From the NCBI GenBank assembly GCA_000285855.2, contig HE978651.1, positions 2,163,177-2,227,176 on the forward strand: a stretch of 64,000 nt of DNA, given 5' to 3'. The position numbers and the translations under genes were made by a program. Under the pieces are notes generated by a model that saw nothing but the letters and a program-made list of their open reading frames with translations, ran no database searches and was not told the DNA's origin. Below are positions 35,890 through 45,194 of the stretch, one piece after another; position 1 is the stretch's first letter, and each line of letters starts with the position of its first letter. The stretch comes from Ruminococcus sp. JC304 (GTDB lineage Bacteria; Bacillota; Clostridia; Lachnospirales; Lachnospiraceae).

Positions 35890-36042
35890 CTACAGGCGGG
35901 CGGCTGGCCTGCCGCCTCTCACAGATGTCCTGGGGGTCTTTCTGATTACAACCCGGAGTCCATCTTCCGCTCTCTGGCTGGTAACGTGTATCATTATCCC
36001 CCGTCCGTGATCCTGGCGAAAGGCTGCCACCGCCTTATTCAC
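35890..36042 (-). CDS. Short hypothetical ORF with GTG start
   Basis: A 50-codon frame starts at GTG 36042, with GAGGAAG eight bases upstream, and begins VNKAVAAFRQDHGRG. The C-terminal part is basic and Arg/Pro-rich. It overlaps a 22-codon frame at 36035-36103 (MSAMIKYRVKILRLGARKHS) in a coupled arrangement. This is the only content I can propose for the gap 35712-36235. No family is recognised and it may be a leader or non-coding. Confidence 0.35.
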   Translation of the reverse strand: MNKAVAAFRQDHGRGIMIHVTSQRAEDGLRVVIRKTPRTSVRGGRPAARL

Positions 36043-36235
36043 AGCTATGCTTCCTCGCTCCAAGTCTAAGAATCTTTACCCTATACTTAATCATGGCGCT
36101 CATGCTGTCACGCTTCTACGGTTGGGAACGTACCTGTAGTGCCGATATTCACTTGCCAAAGAACAGCCGAGGGATGTCCCTCTGCTTACTAGCCGATGGC
36201 AGTGTATTTTTTTATTCACTTCACAGAAAAATTTT

Positions 36236-36736
36236 TTATCGTGCTTCCCCGGATCTGTTTTTCTTTTTTCCTTTTGCCGGATTCTTCTGCTGTGCATCTT
36301 TCTTCTGCTTTTCTTTCTGCTCTTTGGCTTCTTCCGGCGGCATCTTCATTACATGAAGTTCCCCGTTAAACAGGGTGAAAACTTCCGGTGACTGATATTT
36401 TTCTTTAAACTTTTCAATCTGCTCCGGTGTCAGCGAAGTAAAATCATCTTCTGTCAGTCCTACTACAAGGAATGTTCCGGCAATGGCATCATAGACCTGT
36501 CCTCGGTCATCGTACAATGCCCGATTTAACGGCAGCCCCTCAAATTTTCCATTGCCGTTTAAAAGAATTCCAACCTCATCCTCAAACGGATAGGTCATCT
36601 CAATGTCACCACCTACCGCCTGCTGCAGATCCTCCAGCTCATTGGGGATGCTCTTGACATAAGGTGCTTTCATCGGCTCGACTACCAGCACCGTCATCAT
36701 TTCTTCCTGCATTTCGGACACTTCTTTCTCATCCAT
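36236..36736 (-). CDS. DUF3846-domain protein
   Basis: This 166-residue protein's core matches DUF3846: MTVLVVEPMKAPYVKSI, then LEDLQQAVGGDIEMTYPFED, GILLNGNGKFEGLPLNRALY and IAGTFLVVGLTEDDFTSL. The tail is very basic and Lys-rich. These proteins are common in conjugative elements and phages of Firmicutes; function is unknown. The start ATG 36736 follows AGGAGG. Confidence 0.82.
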   Translation of the reverse strand: MDEKEVSEMQEEMMTVLVVEPMKAPYVKSIPNELEDLQQAVGGDIEMTYPFEDEVGILLNGNGKFEGLPLNRALYDDRGQVYDAIAGTFLVVGLTEDDFTSLTPEQIEKFKEKYQSPEVFTLFNGELHVMKMPPEEAKEQKEKQKKDAQQKNPAKGKKKNRSGEAR

Positions 36737-36792
36737 CGTATCAATCCTCCTGTCTGTTCATTCTAATAGTCAGCCGATGAGCCCCTTTTGTT

Positions 36793-37233
36793 TTATTCAA
36801 ATTTCACGGACTTTTTGATCTTCTCACGTAATCTCCGTAGTCTTGTATAAACCGTCTGCTCTGGCAGTTCCATGTGATAGCTAATCTCTTTTGGTGCATA
36901 TCCCATCATCTTCAGGACAATCATCTGGAGAGTTTTCTTGTCAGTCGATAAGAGAATCTGGAGCAGTTCTTCGTTCTCCACGGCTTCCAGCAGGGACTCC
37001 ACACTCTCTGGCTGGGACTCTTTGTTTTCTTTTTCTTCCAGGAGCAGTTCCATGCAGTCCAGAAGCGAAGTCTGATGTTCCCGGAATCTCCGCTCTGCCT
37101 TGAAATCATCCCAGTCATACTCCCGGAGCTTCTGGATTGTCTCTTCGTCCACGCCTTGTTCATACAGAATCTTCTCTTCCTCTGCTTTCCACTGGTTCCA
37201 TCTATATTCTTCTCTTGCTTTATTGTAAGCCAC
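36793..37233 (-). CDS. Sigma-70 region-4-like HTH protein (ICE copy)
   Basis: This 146-residue protein begins MAYNKAREEYRWNQWKAEEE and ends with a helix-turn-helix (GYAPKEISYHMELPEQTVYT). It is a relative of the transposon gene at 8277-8702, with the same order of a charged helical N-terminal half and a C-terminal HTH. It is likely a regulator of ICE genes. GGAGGAAAATAAA precedes the ATG. The 275-base gap upstream (37234-37508) contains an A/T-rich leader and the terminator of the OmpR-like gene, and nothing else recognisable. Confidence 0.8.
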   Translation of the reverse strand: MAYNKAREEYRWNQWKAEEEKILYEQGVDEETIQKLREYDWDDFKAERRFREHQTSLLDCMELLLEEKENKESQPESVESLLEAVENEELLQILLSTDKKTLQMIVLKMMGYAPKEISYHMELPEQTVYTRLRRLREKIKKSVKFE

Positions 37234-37476
37234 TTTTATTTTCCTCCGATCTGAATTTTTTGTGAAATCAAATCGGAGTGTGGCGGTGATCTGGCTCGTT
37301 CTTCCTGTCTACAGGAATGTCCGGCATCTCTGCTGTCTCCCTGCAAACACGGAACTCCTTTGTAATCATTTTTTTACAAAGGCACAGTGTATCGGATGAA
37401 CCTGTCAGCTAACGGTCAGAAAACTGTCAATTGGCGGTCAGTTTTTCATCACCTTCTTTCCAAAAATAAATAAAAT

Positions 37477-37510
37477 AAGACGAACAATCTTTTTACGGAT
37501 CATTCGCCTT
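37477..37510 (-). terminator. Terminator of the OmpR-like gene
   Basis: On the minus strand AAGGCGAATGATCC and GGATTGTTCGTCTT (written as paired arms with a few mismatches) enclose a 7-base A-rich loop. ATTTTATTTATTTTT follows. The stop codon of the OmpR-like gene lies at the base of the stem. Confidence 0.65.
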
Positions 37511-38210
37511 ACTGTTTTTCAATTTCATTATTCAATTCAAATTTGTAACCTATATCTCGCACACTGACAATACAGTTTCCTGCACCATCTTCAATAATAC
37601 TCAACTTTTTTCTTAATCGCTTTACCAGACACCAGATAATATTTTTTATGTCACCAACAGGATAGTCTTTCCAGATAAGTTGATAAATCTGTTCATATGT
37701 ATAGATTCTCATAGGTGCTGAAACCAATAAATACAGAAAATCATACTCTCGCCGTGTTAAACACAATTGTTTCTCATATAAATATATTTGATGTTCTTCA
37801 TTATTGATAAATAAATTGCCAGTTTGTATATTTCTATTCTTTTCCTTCTCTGTATTCCAATCCAGATATCGCCTCACTAGTGAAAAAATATGAAGTTCAA
37901 TTTCTTCTGCCGAACTTTCTATATTGATTACAGAATCTGCTCCTGCCCGAATAAGTTCTTTCTTTCGATATACTGATTGATTTGTTAAAAAAAGAATAGG
38001 GATAAATGTTATCCTTCTAATACAGGATATAATTTCACATGTATTTTCTATTTCCTTATATAGCTGCATTATAATAATATCATATGCAAATATACTGAGC
38101 TTGTTAAAACATTCCTGAATATCATATATAATTGTTGCTTCAATATTATTAAGGACTGGATTTTGCATTTCCAAATCACAATAAATCAATACCCTGTATT
38201 TCTTAATCAT
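37509..38210 (-). CDS. OmpR-family response regulator with degenerate receiver
   Basis: This 233-residue protein has a C-terminal winged helix of the OmpR/PhoB type (about residues 130-228): LCLTRREYDFLYLLVSAPMR, YEQIYQLIWKDYP and VRDIGYKFELN. The N-terminal receiver-like half has the central IIIMQLY strand. I do not see the acidic pocket of two residues after the first strand (LIYCDLE is present but altered), nor a clear phospho-acceptor aspartate at the usual place. No sensor kinase gene is adjacent. It may act without phosphorylation. It is AT-rich and stands between the alarmone/ABC cassette and the sigma-like gene. Confidence 0.8.
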   Translation of the reverse strand: MIKKYRVLIYCDLEMQNPVLNNIEATIIYDIQECFNKLSIFAYDIIIMQLYKEIENTCEIISCIRRITFIPILFLTNQSVYRKKELIRAGADSVINIESSAEEIELHIFSLVRRYLDWNTEKEKNRNIQTGNLFINNEEHQIYLYEKQLCLTRREYDFLYLLVSAPMRIYTYEQIYQLIWKDYPVGDIKNIIWCLVKRLRKKLSIIEDGAGNCIVSVRDIGYKFELNNEIEKQ

Positions 38211-38382
38211 ATATCATCTCTTTTTATAATCTTCCATTTAAAAGCTATATGCTTTTATAAGAAAAAACAACTGAAAAAGAACTCTAATATGGTCTTAAAC
38301 ACGGATATGATTTCTAAAAATAAGCTGTCATTTTTATATATACGATAATCAAATAATGTCCATTTACAATCAATAAAAATTT

Positions 38383-39054
38383 TTATATATTCCAAAATAA
38401 TCCAAGTTCATCCGCAATTTCCTGCATTAGCGAGTCACTTTCAGCCAATAATGACGCACATCTTTTTAGTTTTTGATCCGTATTGCAATCCTGCGCACGA
38501 TCCTTTTTATATCGCAGATTGTGTTCCAATCCGGCCCATGAATCCATAGCAGTCGTTCGGATCTGTATTTCGCAACGAACATATTTTTCCCCTTCGCACA
38601 GCATCACTGGAACATCTACAATCATGTGCAAACTACGGTAGCCGTTAGGCTTTGGATGCTTAATATAGTCTTTTTCCCGAACCAATCGAATAGTGCCACC
38701 ACTGATTAGTGCATCGCGGATTGCATAAACATCTTGGAGATATTCACAGATAACCCGAACACCTGCTATATCATTCAAATGTTCCATAATTGATTCCAAT
38801 GTCAAAGGGTATCCACGCTTTTGCAGTTTTTGGTAAATGCTGTGAGGCTCTTTGATTCGACTGGTAACGGTACGAATGGGAGAACGCTGCTCCCGAATCG
38901 TTACTTCTTTTCCAATGGTATCAAGTCGGACGGTAACGCATTGAACCGCACTTTCATAAAGCAACATGAGTTGCCTGTATTGTGATATAAACTGACCAAA
39001 CTGTTCCTCATCAGGAAAGTTGATGTTTCCATTTTCTTTTAGTTCCTCATTCAT
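38383..39054 (-). CDS. Small alarmone synthetase (RelA/SpoT synthetase domain)
   Basis: This 223-residue protein contains only the (p)ppGpp synthetase domain. Motifs: MEHLNDIAGVRVICEYLQDV, DYIKHPKPNGYRSLHMIV (the ATP/GTP-binding and catalytic region) and CEIQIRTTAMDSWAGLEHNL. No hydrolase HD domain, TGS or ACT is present, so it is a RelQ/RelP-type small alarmone synthetase. It follows the second ABC gene by 15 bases and so appears to be the last gene of the MarR-ABC-ABC operon. The coupling of alarmone production to an exporter operon is unusual; the purpose is unknown. Confidence 0.88.
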   Translation of the reverse strand: MNEELKENGNINFPDEEQFGQFISQYRQLMLLYESAVQCVTVRLDTIGKEVTIREQRSPIRTVTSRIKEPHSIYQKLQKRGYPLTLESIMEHLNDIAGVRVICEYLQDVYAIRDALISGGTIRLVREKDYIKHPKPNGYRSLHMIVDVPVMLCEGEKYVRCEIQIRTTAMDSWAGLEHNLRYKKDRAQDCNTDQKLKRCASLLAESDSLMQEIADELGLFWNI

Positions 39055-39069
39055 GATTGTCTGCCCCCT

Positions 39070-40833
39070 TTATGATGCTTGTTCAAATTGGCTGTTATAC
39101 AGATCAGCGTAGAAGCCACCCTTAGCCATCAGAGTTTCATGGTTACCGTATTCGATAATGTCACCGTCTTTCATAACCAAAATACAATCTGCATTTTTAA
39201 TAGTGGACAGTCGGTGAGCTATGATAAAGCTGGTTCGACCTTGTGTCAGCAAATCCATTGCCTGCTGCACGTGCAATTCCGTTCTGGTGTCCACAGAACT
39301 TGTTGCCTCGTCAAGTATCATTAGCGGTGCATCTTCCAACATCGCACGGGCAATGGTAAAAAGCTGTTTCTGCCCGGCAGAGATACTGGCATTATCAGAT
39401 AGCATGGTATCATAGCGGTGGGGAAGTTGGTCAATCAAATCAATCAGTCCTACTGCCCGGCATACCTCGTCCAGCTTTTCATCAGAAACATTTTGCTTGT
39501 TGTAAACAAGATTTTCACGCACGGTTCCTTCAAACATCCATGTGTCTTGTAAGACCATACCAAACAGATTATGGAGATTTTCTCGTGTCAGTGATGTTGT
39601 GGGGATTCCATCAATGGAAATACTGCCGGAGTTTACCTCGTAAAAACGCATCAGCAAATTAACAATCGTAGTCTTACCTGCACCTGTTGGTCCAACGATT
39701 GCAATTTTCTGTCCTGCTTCTACCTGATTAGAGAAGTCCTTAATAATAACTTTATCGGGATTGTAACCAAAACGCACATGGTTAAAGGTCACATTACCTT
39801 TGACCTCTTGCAGAAGTGCCGTTTTCTCACTTTCATCGGCCATTTCTTCTTCATCCAGAAATTCAAAGACACGCTGGCAAGCAGCAGCCATACTCTGAAC
39901 ACTTTGTAAAGCCTGAGAAATGTTCTGGAGCGGATATGTAAAGTTGCGGATATAGAGCATGAAAGCAACAATGATACCAAACTCAATTTTGCCTTGAGCC
40001 GCCAGAACTGCGCCTACGATACAAACTACTACATAGGAAAAATTTCCCGCAAACGTCATTAGCGGCTGCATAGAGCCGGAAAGGAACTGGCTTTTCCATG
40101 CACTATCATAAAGCTGTTCATTGCGTTTGTGAAAATCGCTCTGAACACTTTTTTCTCCGTTGTAAGCCTTGATGACCTGTAATCCGGTATAACTTTCTTC
40201 AACACAGCCGTTAATACCGCCTAATTCCTGCTGTTGGAGGATGAAATATTTTTGTGACTTGGAAATCAGCATTACAACTACGGCAAAGCCAGCCAGAGAT
40301 GCCGCAATACCGCACAATGCCATGATCCAATTTGTATGTAACATCAGCAATGTTGCGCCAATCAATAAAGCAATATAAAAAATCATGGTAGAGAAGCATT
40401 GGTTCATTGTTTGACCAACCGTATCAACATCGTTGGTAACACGGCTCAAGGTATCGCCGATTGTATGGGAATCAAAATATTTCAAGGGCATACGGTCAAT
40501 CTTCTCAGAGATGTCCCGGCGCATACCTTGGGTAACACGTTGTGTAACAGTAGCCATCAGAAAGCCTTGCACATAATTCACCACAAAGCCCAAAAGATAC
40601 AGAACAGCCAGAAGCACAGCAATTTTCGTAATTGCAGAAATATCCATTGTGCCAGTCAATCCATCCTTAATCAGATTGGTCATATCACCGACTTTTCCAG
40701 GGCCGATCAAGGTTAATGCAGAACCGATGACAGAAAGCGCAACAGAAACAAACAATGCGACTTTATGTCTGCCAATATAGGAAAAGAAGTCGCTAAAAGA
40801 TTTTTTCAAATTTACGGATTTCTTTTCAGTCAT
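39070..40833 (-). CDS. ABC exporter half-transporter (second subunit)
   Basis: This 587-residue protein has six membrane segments in the first 330 residues, then a nucleotide-binding domain. Walker A is GPTGAGKTT, the signature is SISAGQKQL (a deviation from LSGGQ), Walker B is LMILDEATSSVD, and the H-loop is IIAHRLST. It overlaps the upstream ABC gene by 8 bases and likely forms a heterodimeric multidrug-type exporter with it. ATG 40833 follows AAAGGAGGAAATCGAAA; an upstream in-frame start at 40869 is not needed. Substrate unknown. Confidence 0.9.
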   Translation of the reverse strand: MTEKKSVNLKKSFSDFFSYIGRHKVALFVSVALSVIGSALTLIGPGKVGDMTNLIKDGLTGTMDISAITKIAVLLAVLYLLGFVVNYVQGFLMATVTQRVTQGMRRDISEKIDRMPLKYFDSHTIGDTLSRVTNDVDTVGQTMNQCFSTMIFYIALLIGATLLMLHTNWIMALCGIAASLAGFAVVVMLISKSQKYFILQQQELGGINGCVEESYTGLQVIKAYNGEKSVQSDFHKRNEQLYDSAWKSQFLSGSMQPLMTFAGNFSYVVVCIVGAVLAAQGKIEFGIIVAFMLYIRNFTYPLQNISQALQSVQSMAAACQRVFEFLDEEEMADESEKTALLQEVKGNVTFNHVRFGYNPDKVIIKDFSNQVEAGQKIAIVGPTGAGKTTIVNLLMRFYEVNSGSISIDGIPTTSLTRENLHNLFGMVLQDTWMFEGTVRENLVYNKQNVSDEKLDEVCRAVGLIDLIDQLPHRYDTMLSDNASISAGQKQLFTIARAMLEDAPLMILDEATSSVDTRTELHVQQAMDLLTQGRTSFIIAHRLSTIKNADCILVMKDGDIIEYGNHETLMAKGGFYADLYNSQFEQAS

Positions 40834-42589
40834 TTTCGATTTCCTCCTTTGAAAGCTGGGATTGTGCAATTTCTAAATATTCAGGGCAGTTCCGCAGCAA
40901 TTCTTTATGTGTGCCTTTACCAACGATTTTTCCGTGATCCAATACCAAAATCTGATCGGCATCTTTTATCGTGCTGATTCTCTGTGCGACAATCAGTTTT
41001 GTGGTATCTTTTGTCTTTTTCTGTAAGGTGCTTCGCAGTGTTCTGTCTGTTTTGTAATCCAGTGCAGAGAAAGAATCATCAAAAATCAAAATTTCAGGCT
41101 TTCTTGCCACAGCACGCGCAATCGAGAGCCTTTGTTTCTGTCCACCAGAAACATTAGTACCACCCTGTGCAATAGGCGCGTCATAGGTTCCATCCATCCG
41201 CTCAACAAACTCTGTGGCCTGTGCAACGGAGATAGCTTCATGAACATCTTCGGCGTGAATTTCCCCTTTTCCATTGTCTCCAAATGCAATGTTTGAAGTA
41301 ACTGTGCCGGAAAAAAGCACCGCCTTCTGCGATACATAACCAATCAGGTTATGAAGCTCTTTCTGCGGATAGTCTCGCACATCCTTACCATCTACCAGCA
41401 CTTGCCCCTGTGTTGCATCATAAAAACGAGGAATCAGATTGATTAGCGTCGTCTTGCCACATCCAGTAGCTCCGATAAGTGCTACGGTTTCCCCTTTTCC
41501 AGCAGTAAAGCTGATATTATTCAGGGTATCGGCAGATGCACTGGGATAGCGGAAACTTACGTCCTTAAATTCAATATAGCCCTGTTTTGCAGTGGATGGA
41601 TAACCAACTCCGTCTTGGATGCGGCTTCTGGTTTCCAAAACTTCACAAATTCGACGTGCAGATACCTGGGCGCGTGGCAACATAATAAAAATCATGTTCA
41701 GCATCATAAATGCCTGGATGACCTGAATGGCATAATTGGAGAACACCACCATATCAGAAAATACACCCAGTTTCTCTGTAACTTCTGCAGCTTCAATGAT
41801 ATAAGCACCAAACCAATAAACGACCAATGTTAAACCAGAACTGATTAAGGTCATTGTCGGGGACATCAGCGCCATAACGCGGTTAGCGGTCATGTTTGTT
41901 TCCGTAACTTCGTCATTTGCCTTTGCAAATTTGTTTTCCTGATATTGTTCTGCATTATAGGCACGAACCACACGGATACCCGTAAGATGTTCGCGAGTGA
42001 TGCGGTTCAGATTATCGGTAAGCCCCTGAATTTTCTTAAAACGCGGGAGAGCAAATATTATAATAATTGCCAGAACAATCATTAGAATAAAAACAGATAC
42101 GGCAGTTGTAGCAGTCCATTGCCAATAGTCTTTACCCGCGATTTTCATAACAGCCCATACTGCCATAATCGGAGCCTTAACAGCCATTTGAAGCCCCATT
42201 GCAATGATGTTCTGAATCTGCGTAATATCATTGGTACTGCGGCTAATCAAGCTGGCAGTGGAGAAACGATCAATCTCTTCCAGTGAAAAGCTAATTGTTT
42301 TATCAAACACTTTTCCTCGAAGTGTCTGTGCAAGTCCTGCTGCTGTTTTTGCAGCAAAGTAACCTACGATTATCGAGAACATCATGCTGCCAAAGGCACA
42401 CAACAGCATATAAACACCCTGAATTAGAATATCGTGCATAGAACTGCCTTCGGTTTGTACCAGCGTAGTAATTGCAGACATATAATCTGGCATTTTTAAG
42501 TCCAGCCAGACCTGCCCTACAATAAACAGAACGCATATTCCAATCCACATACATTGCCGCTTGGTCAAATATTTCATAATTTTTGTCAT
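40826..42589 (-). CDS. ABC exporter half-transporter (first subunit)
   Basis: This 587-residue protein has six membrane segments, then an ATPase domain. Walker A is GATGCGKTT, the signature is VSGGQKQR, and Walker B is ILIFDDSFSALD with aspartate in place of the usual catalytic glutamate. That change is typical of one partner in asymmetric heterodimeric exporters. The partner gene follows at once. A MarR gene with operator-like repeats lies upstream, as in many drug-inducible exporters. Substrate cannot be told from sequence. Confidence 0.9.
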   Translation of the reverse strand: MTKIMKYLTKRQCMWIGICVLFIVGQVWLDLKMPDYMSAITTLVQTEGSSMHDILIQGVYMLLCAFGSMMFSIIVGYFAAKTAAGLAQTLRGKVFDKTISFSLEEIDRFSTASLISRSTNDITQIQNIIAMGLQMAVKAPIMAVWAVMKIAGKDYWQWTATTAVSVFILMIVLAIIIIFALPRFKKIQGLTDNLNRITREHLTGIRVVRAYNAEQYQENKFAKANDEVTETNMTANRVMALMSPTMTLISSGLTLVVYWFGAYIIEAAEVTEKLGVFSDMVVFSNYAIQVIQAFMMLNMIFIMLPRAQVSARRICEVLETRSRIQDGVGYPSTAKQGYIEFKDVSFRYPSASADTLNNISFTAGKGETVALIGATGCGKTTLINLIPRFYDATQGQVLVDGKDVRDYPQKELHNLIGYVSQKAVLFSGTVTSNIAFGDNGKGEIHAEDVHEAISVAQATEFVERMDGTYDAPIAQGGTNVSGGQKQRLSIARAVARKPEILIFDDSFSALDYKTDRTLRSTLQKKTKDTTKLIVAQRISTIKDADQILVLDHGKIVGKGTHKELLRNCPEYLEIAQSQLSKEEIEND

Positions 42590-42609
42590 ATTTCATACCC
42601 CCTTTTATG

Positions 42610-42636
42610 AATGCATACTATTAAAAGCATGCTGTT
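42610..42636 (-). promoter_or_regulatory. MarR operator-like inverted repeat before the ABC genes
   Basis: AATGCATACT and AGCATGCTGTT arms around a short AT-rich spacer resemble the arms at 43141-43179. It lies just upstream of the first ABC gene, consistent with control by the MarR protein. Confidence 0.6.
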
Positions 42637-42650
42637 AAATTGTTCCAAAT

Positions 42651-42676
42651 ATATGTCCACCATAAGGTGGACATAT
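42651..42676. other. Perfect hairpin between marR and the ABC genes
   Basis: ATATGTCCACC/GGTGGACATAT form an 11-bp stem with a 4-base loop and no strong T-run on the minus strand. It could be an mRNA-processing or stability hairpin, or a further binding site. Confidence 0.55.
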
Positions 42677-42695
42677 ATTATTGAATAAGTAATCT

Positions 42696-43118
42696 TTACA
42701 AAAAAGAGTCTCGCACTTTTTGTAATAGGCTGACCAGAATAGCACGTTCTGTATCTGTCAGAACAGCAGTTAAATCCGTTTCAACTTTTTGTGCATTTGC
42801 CTCTGCTTTACGACAACAAGACAAACCTTCTGGTGTAATCCGAACCATTTTAACACGTTTATCCTCTGGACTCGTAAAACCTTCTATAAATCCTTTTTGC
42901 TCCAAGCGGCGAACAATTCCTGCTGCTGTGGATTGGGCAACATGAAGTGATTGTTCTAAACGTTTTAATTCTAATTGCTTATCGACTGCTTTTTCCAATT
43001 CAATCAAAACACTTATTTGAGACATCGTTAAATCATCTTGCCGAAGTGTATTGTTCGCGTTTTTTTCCAGCTCAGTATGAATTTGTCGAATCAATACGGC
43101 ACATCGTTCTTCTTTCAT
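42696..43118 (-). CDS. MarR-family transcriptional regulator
   Basis: This 140-residue protein has the winged helix LTMSQISVLIELEKAVDKQ, LEQSLHVAQSTAAGIVRRLE, QKGFIEGFTSPEDKRVKMVR with the typical wing DKR, flanked by helices for dimerization. ATG 43118 follows CAAGGAGGATTATA. It is the first gene of a probable operon with two ABC exporter subunits and a small alarmone synthetase. The promoter region 43139-43179 contains an inverted repeat, so autoregulation is likely. Confidence 0.88.
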   Translation of the reverse strand: MKEERCAVLIRQIHTELEKNANNTLRQDDLTMSQISVLIELEKAVDKQLELKRLEQSLHVAQSTAAGIVRRLEQKGFIEGFTSPEDKRVKMVRITPEGLSCCRKAEANAQKVETDLTAVLTDTERAILVSLLQKVRDSFL

Positions 43119-43138
43119 TATAATCCTCCTTGGGTTAA

Positions 43139-43179
43139 ATAATAGCATACTTTTATTTTATTTTCAATAGTATGCTGTT
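43139..43179 (-). promoter_or_regulatory. marR promoter with overlapping operator
   Basis: On the minus strand TTGAAA (43162-43167), 17 bases and TATTAT (43139-43144) form a promoter. Inverted arms AACAGCATACT and AGTATGCTATT (43169-43179 and 43141-43151) flank the -35 and overlap the -10 region, a classic MarR-type operator position. Confidence 0.75.
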
Positions 43180-43195
43180 ATTTTTTATTATGCTT

Positions 43196-45163
43196 CTAAT
43201 TTATCAGCCCATATCCCATGATTGTTCCGTTATTAATATTATAATTTCTCTGGTTCACGGCATTGCTGGAGTTTCCTTCTACGGTGTATACGGTACTGCC
43301 TTCAGTTTTCTCCACGATTCCCACATGATCTGAGGTTCCATCCCCGTTCCAGTCAAAGAAGATCAGGGTTCCGGGTGCTGGCGAGTATCCTCTGCTCTTC
43401 CATTTTCCCTTGCTCTGGAACCATGCGATTCCATCGTCGCACAGAGAGAACTTCGGCATCTTGCCGCTCTCAATCAGTCCTGCCTGATCCCCACACCAGC
43501 TGGCAAAGCAGGCACACCATGCCACATGGCTGTCAAAGCCATACCACGACCAGAACTTCTGGCCTCCTTCATTTCCAAGCTGGGTAAGTGCCACGGATAC
43601 AATCTGGCCGTTGCCTCCAAACAGGCCGGCAAACAATCCGCCGCTGGAATAATACCGCAGGACGTGCGGGACGTACTCAGGATCGCCATAGGCACTCCAG
43701 CCATGCGAAGCTGCCTGCTCATTGGAAAACTGCAGGGCGTTTTCTGCACTGTAACCGCCATACTTCCGTATCGCCCACGTTATGTATCCGTTACCGTAGT
43801 TATATCCTTGCAAGGACAACTTCAGCTTATCCATGTCCTGTGGGCTTGTGCATCCCGCTTCCTTCAGGCAGTCTGCATAATACTGGATTCCCACCTGTAT
43901 GGAGTAGTCTGCATCCTGGATGGCATTGGGACTGTTGGAGTACCTGGTGTTGTATGGGCACTCACTGCTCTGCATGGGATCGTTTCCCCGGCCGCCGGAT
44001 TCCTGCATCATGATCGCCTGTATCACAGAAACATATTCGGGAATTCCATACTGGTTGGCATATTTTTGGATGGTTGCTGTATAGGAAAGAACTTCCTGAC
44101 TCAGTGCTTCGTTGCTCTCCGAGCTTCCCGAAAATGCCGCACCGCCAATGATTCCAACCATGATAACCAGTAGAAGAACAATCACTGCTCCGGCGGCTCC
44201 CAGTGCAGCCATCATGGACTGCACGGTTTTCGCTGCCGCTTCCACGGCGGCCTTGGTGGCCTTGAAAGTATTCTCCCCTGCCCTTGCCGTTTTCTGTATC
44301 CGGCGGACGCTGTTGGAAGTCTGCATGGCTGCTTTCTTGGCCGCCTGCTTCGTTGCCCTTTGTTCCATCTGCTTCTGCATCCGGGCTGTCAGGACGTTAG
44401 AACTGGTCGCACGAAGTTTCTGTTCTGGCTGTGCACTGATCTTTGCAGACTGTGGAGCCGTCTTGATGGTACGCTTCTGCATGGTTTTCGGCTCCGGCTG
44501 CATCCTCGGCTTCTCCCTGATCCGGATGGTTTCCGGCTGTTTCTGACGAATGGCATTCTGCCTTGCAGCATTCTCTGCTGCGTTTTTCCGTTTCTGTTCC
44601 ATGGTGGAGAACTGCCTGGTTTCCGGTATTTCCTGCCCGTTCTGGATTCTCGGTGTCTCCCTGGCTGCCCGTATCTTCTGCTCTTTTGTTTTGACTGCAT
44701 CTGAAACTGCCTTTTGCCGCTGGGCTTTCTGAATCTGTGCTTCCTGAATTTCCCGGCTTTTGACTTTTCCGTTTACAGCTGCCTGTTCCTGGATCTTTTG
44801 CCTGGGTGCTTCCCGGCTGGCAGGATTGGCGGTCTGTGTGTCCCACGTTTCTCTGTCTGCGTCTTTTTTTCCAGCAGCTCTCTGCTTGATCTTCTCATAG
44901 GAAGCCTGTGCGGCTGTCTTTCCCGCTCCGGTTACGGTTCTTCCTGTCTTTCTGACTGCCCATTTCTCTGCGGATGCGACTTTCCCACTGGCATATTCAG
45001 ATGGGGACTGTTCCCCCATATCGTTGTCCCTGGCATTTGCGATGGTCTGGTATTTTTCCTTGCTCTCCAGTATGGCCGTCCGCATCAGCTCCCTGGGGAT
45101 TCTGGAGGCAGGATTTTTGGTCTTTGGTTTTGTCGTGACTTCTTTGGTTTTGATATCCTTCAT
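43196..45163 (-). CDS. Conjugation cell-wall hydrolase (lysozyme-like and CHAP domains)
   Basis: This 655-residue protein has a long N-terminal cytoplasmic region rich in Q, K, A and R (about 1-310). One membrane segment follows (about 318-345, VIVLLLVIMVGIIGGAAF), then a lysozyme-like transglycosylase domain with catalytic glutamate in IMMQESGG. The C-terminal CHAP/NlpC-like peptidase has the active cysteine in CACFASWCGDQAG and the histidine in GTSDHVGIVEK. Two-domain hydrolases of this layout (Tn916 Orf14/VirB1-like) open the wall for the secretion channel. It is the last gene of the transfer core before the MarR-ABC cassette. Confidence 0.9.
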   Translation of the reverse strand: MKDIKTKEVTTKPKTKNPASRIPRELMRTAILESKEKYQTIANARDNDMGEQSPSEYASGKVASAEKWAVRKTGRTVTGAGKTAAQASYEKIKQRAAGKKDADRETWDTQTANPASREAPRQKIQEQAAVNGKVKSREIQEAQIQKAQRQKAVSDAVKTKEQKIRAARETPRIQNGQEIPETRQFSTMEQKRKNAAENAARQNAIRQKQPETIRIREKPRMQPEPKTMQKRTIKTAPQSAKISAQPEQKLRATSSNVLTARMQKQMEQRATKQAAKKAAMQTSNSVRRIQKTARAGENTFKATKAAVEAAAKTVQSMMAALGAAGAVIVLLLVIMVGIIGGAAFSGSSESNEALSQEVLSYTATIQKYANQYGIPEYVSVIQAIMMQESGGRGNDPMQSSECPYNTRYSNSPNAIQDADYSIQVGIQYYADCLKEAGCTSPQDMDKLKLSLQGYNYGNGYITWAIRKYGGYSAENALQFSNEQAASHGWSAYGDPEYVPHVLRYYSSGGLFAGLFGGNGQIVSVALTQLGNEGGQKFWSWYGFDSHVAWCACFASWCGDQAGLIESGKMPKFSLCDDGIAWFQSKGKWKSRGYSPAPGTLIFFDWNGDGTSDHVGIVEKTEGSTVYTVEGNSSNAVNQRNYNINNGTIMGYGLIN

Positions 45164-45194
45164 CTCTCACCTCCAGTCCCGGTCTGTACCGCTC

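Noticed and set aside
44397-44846. Long alternative frames inside the wall hydrolase gene
   Set aside because: They arise from the Q/K/A-rich low-complexity N-terminal region of the hydrolase and show no independent start signals.
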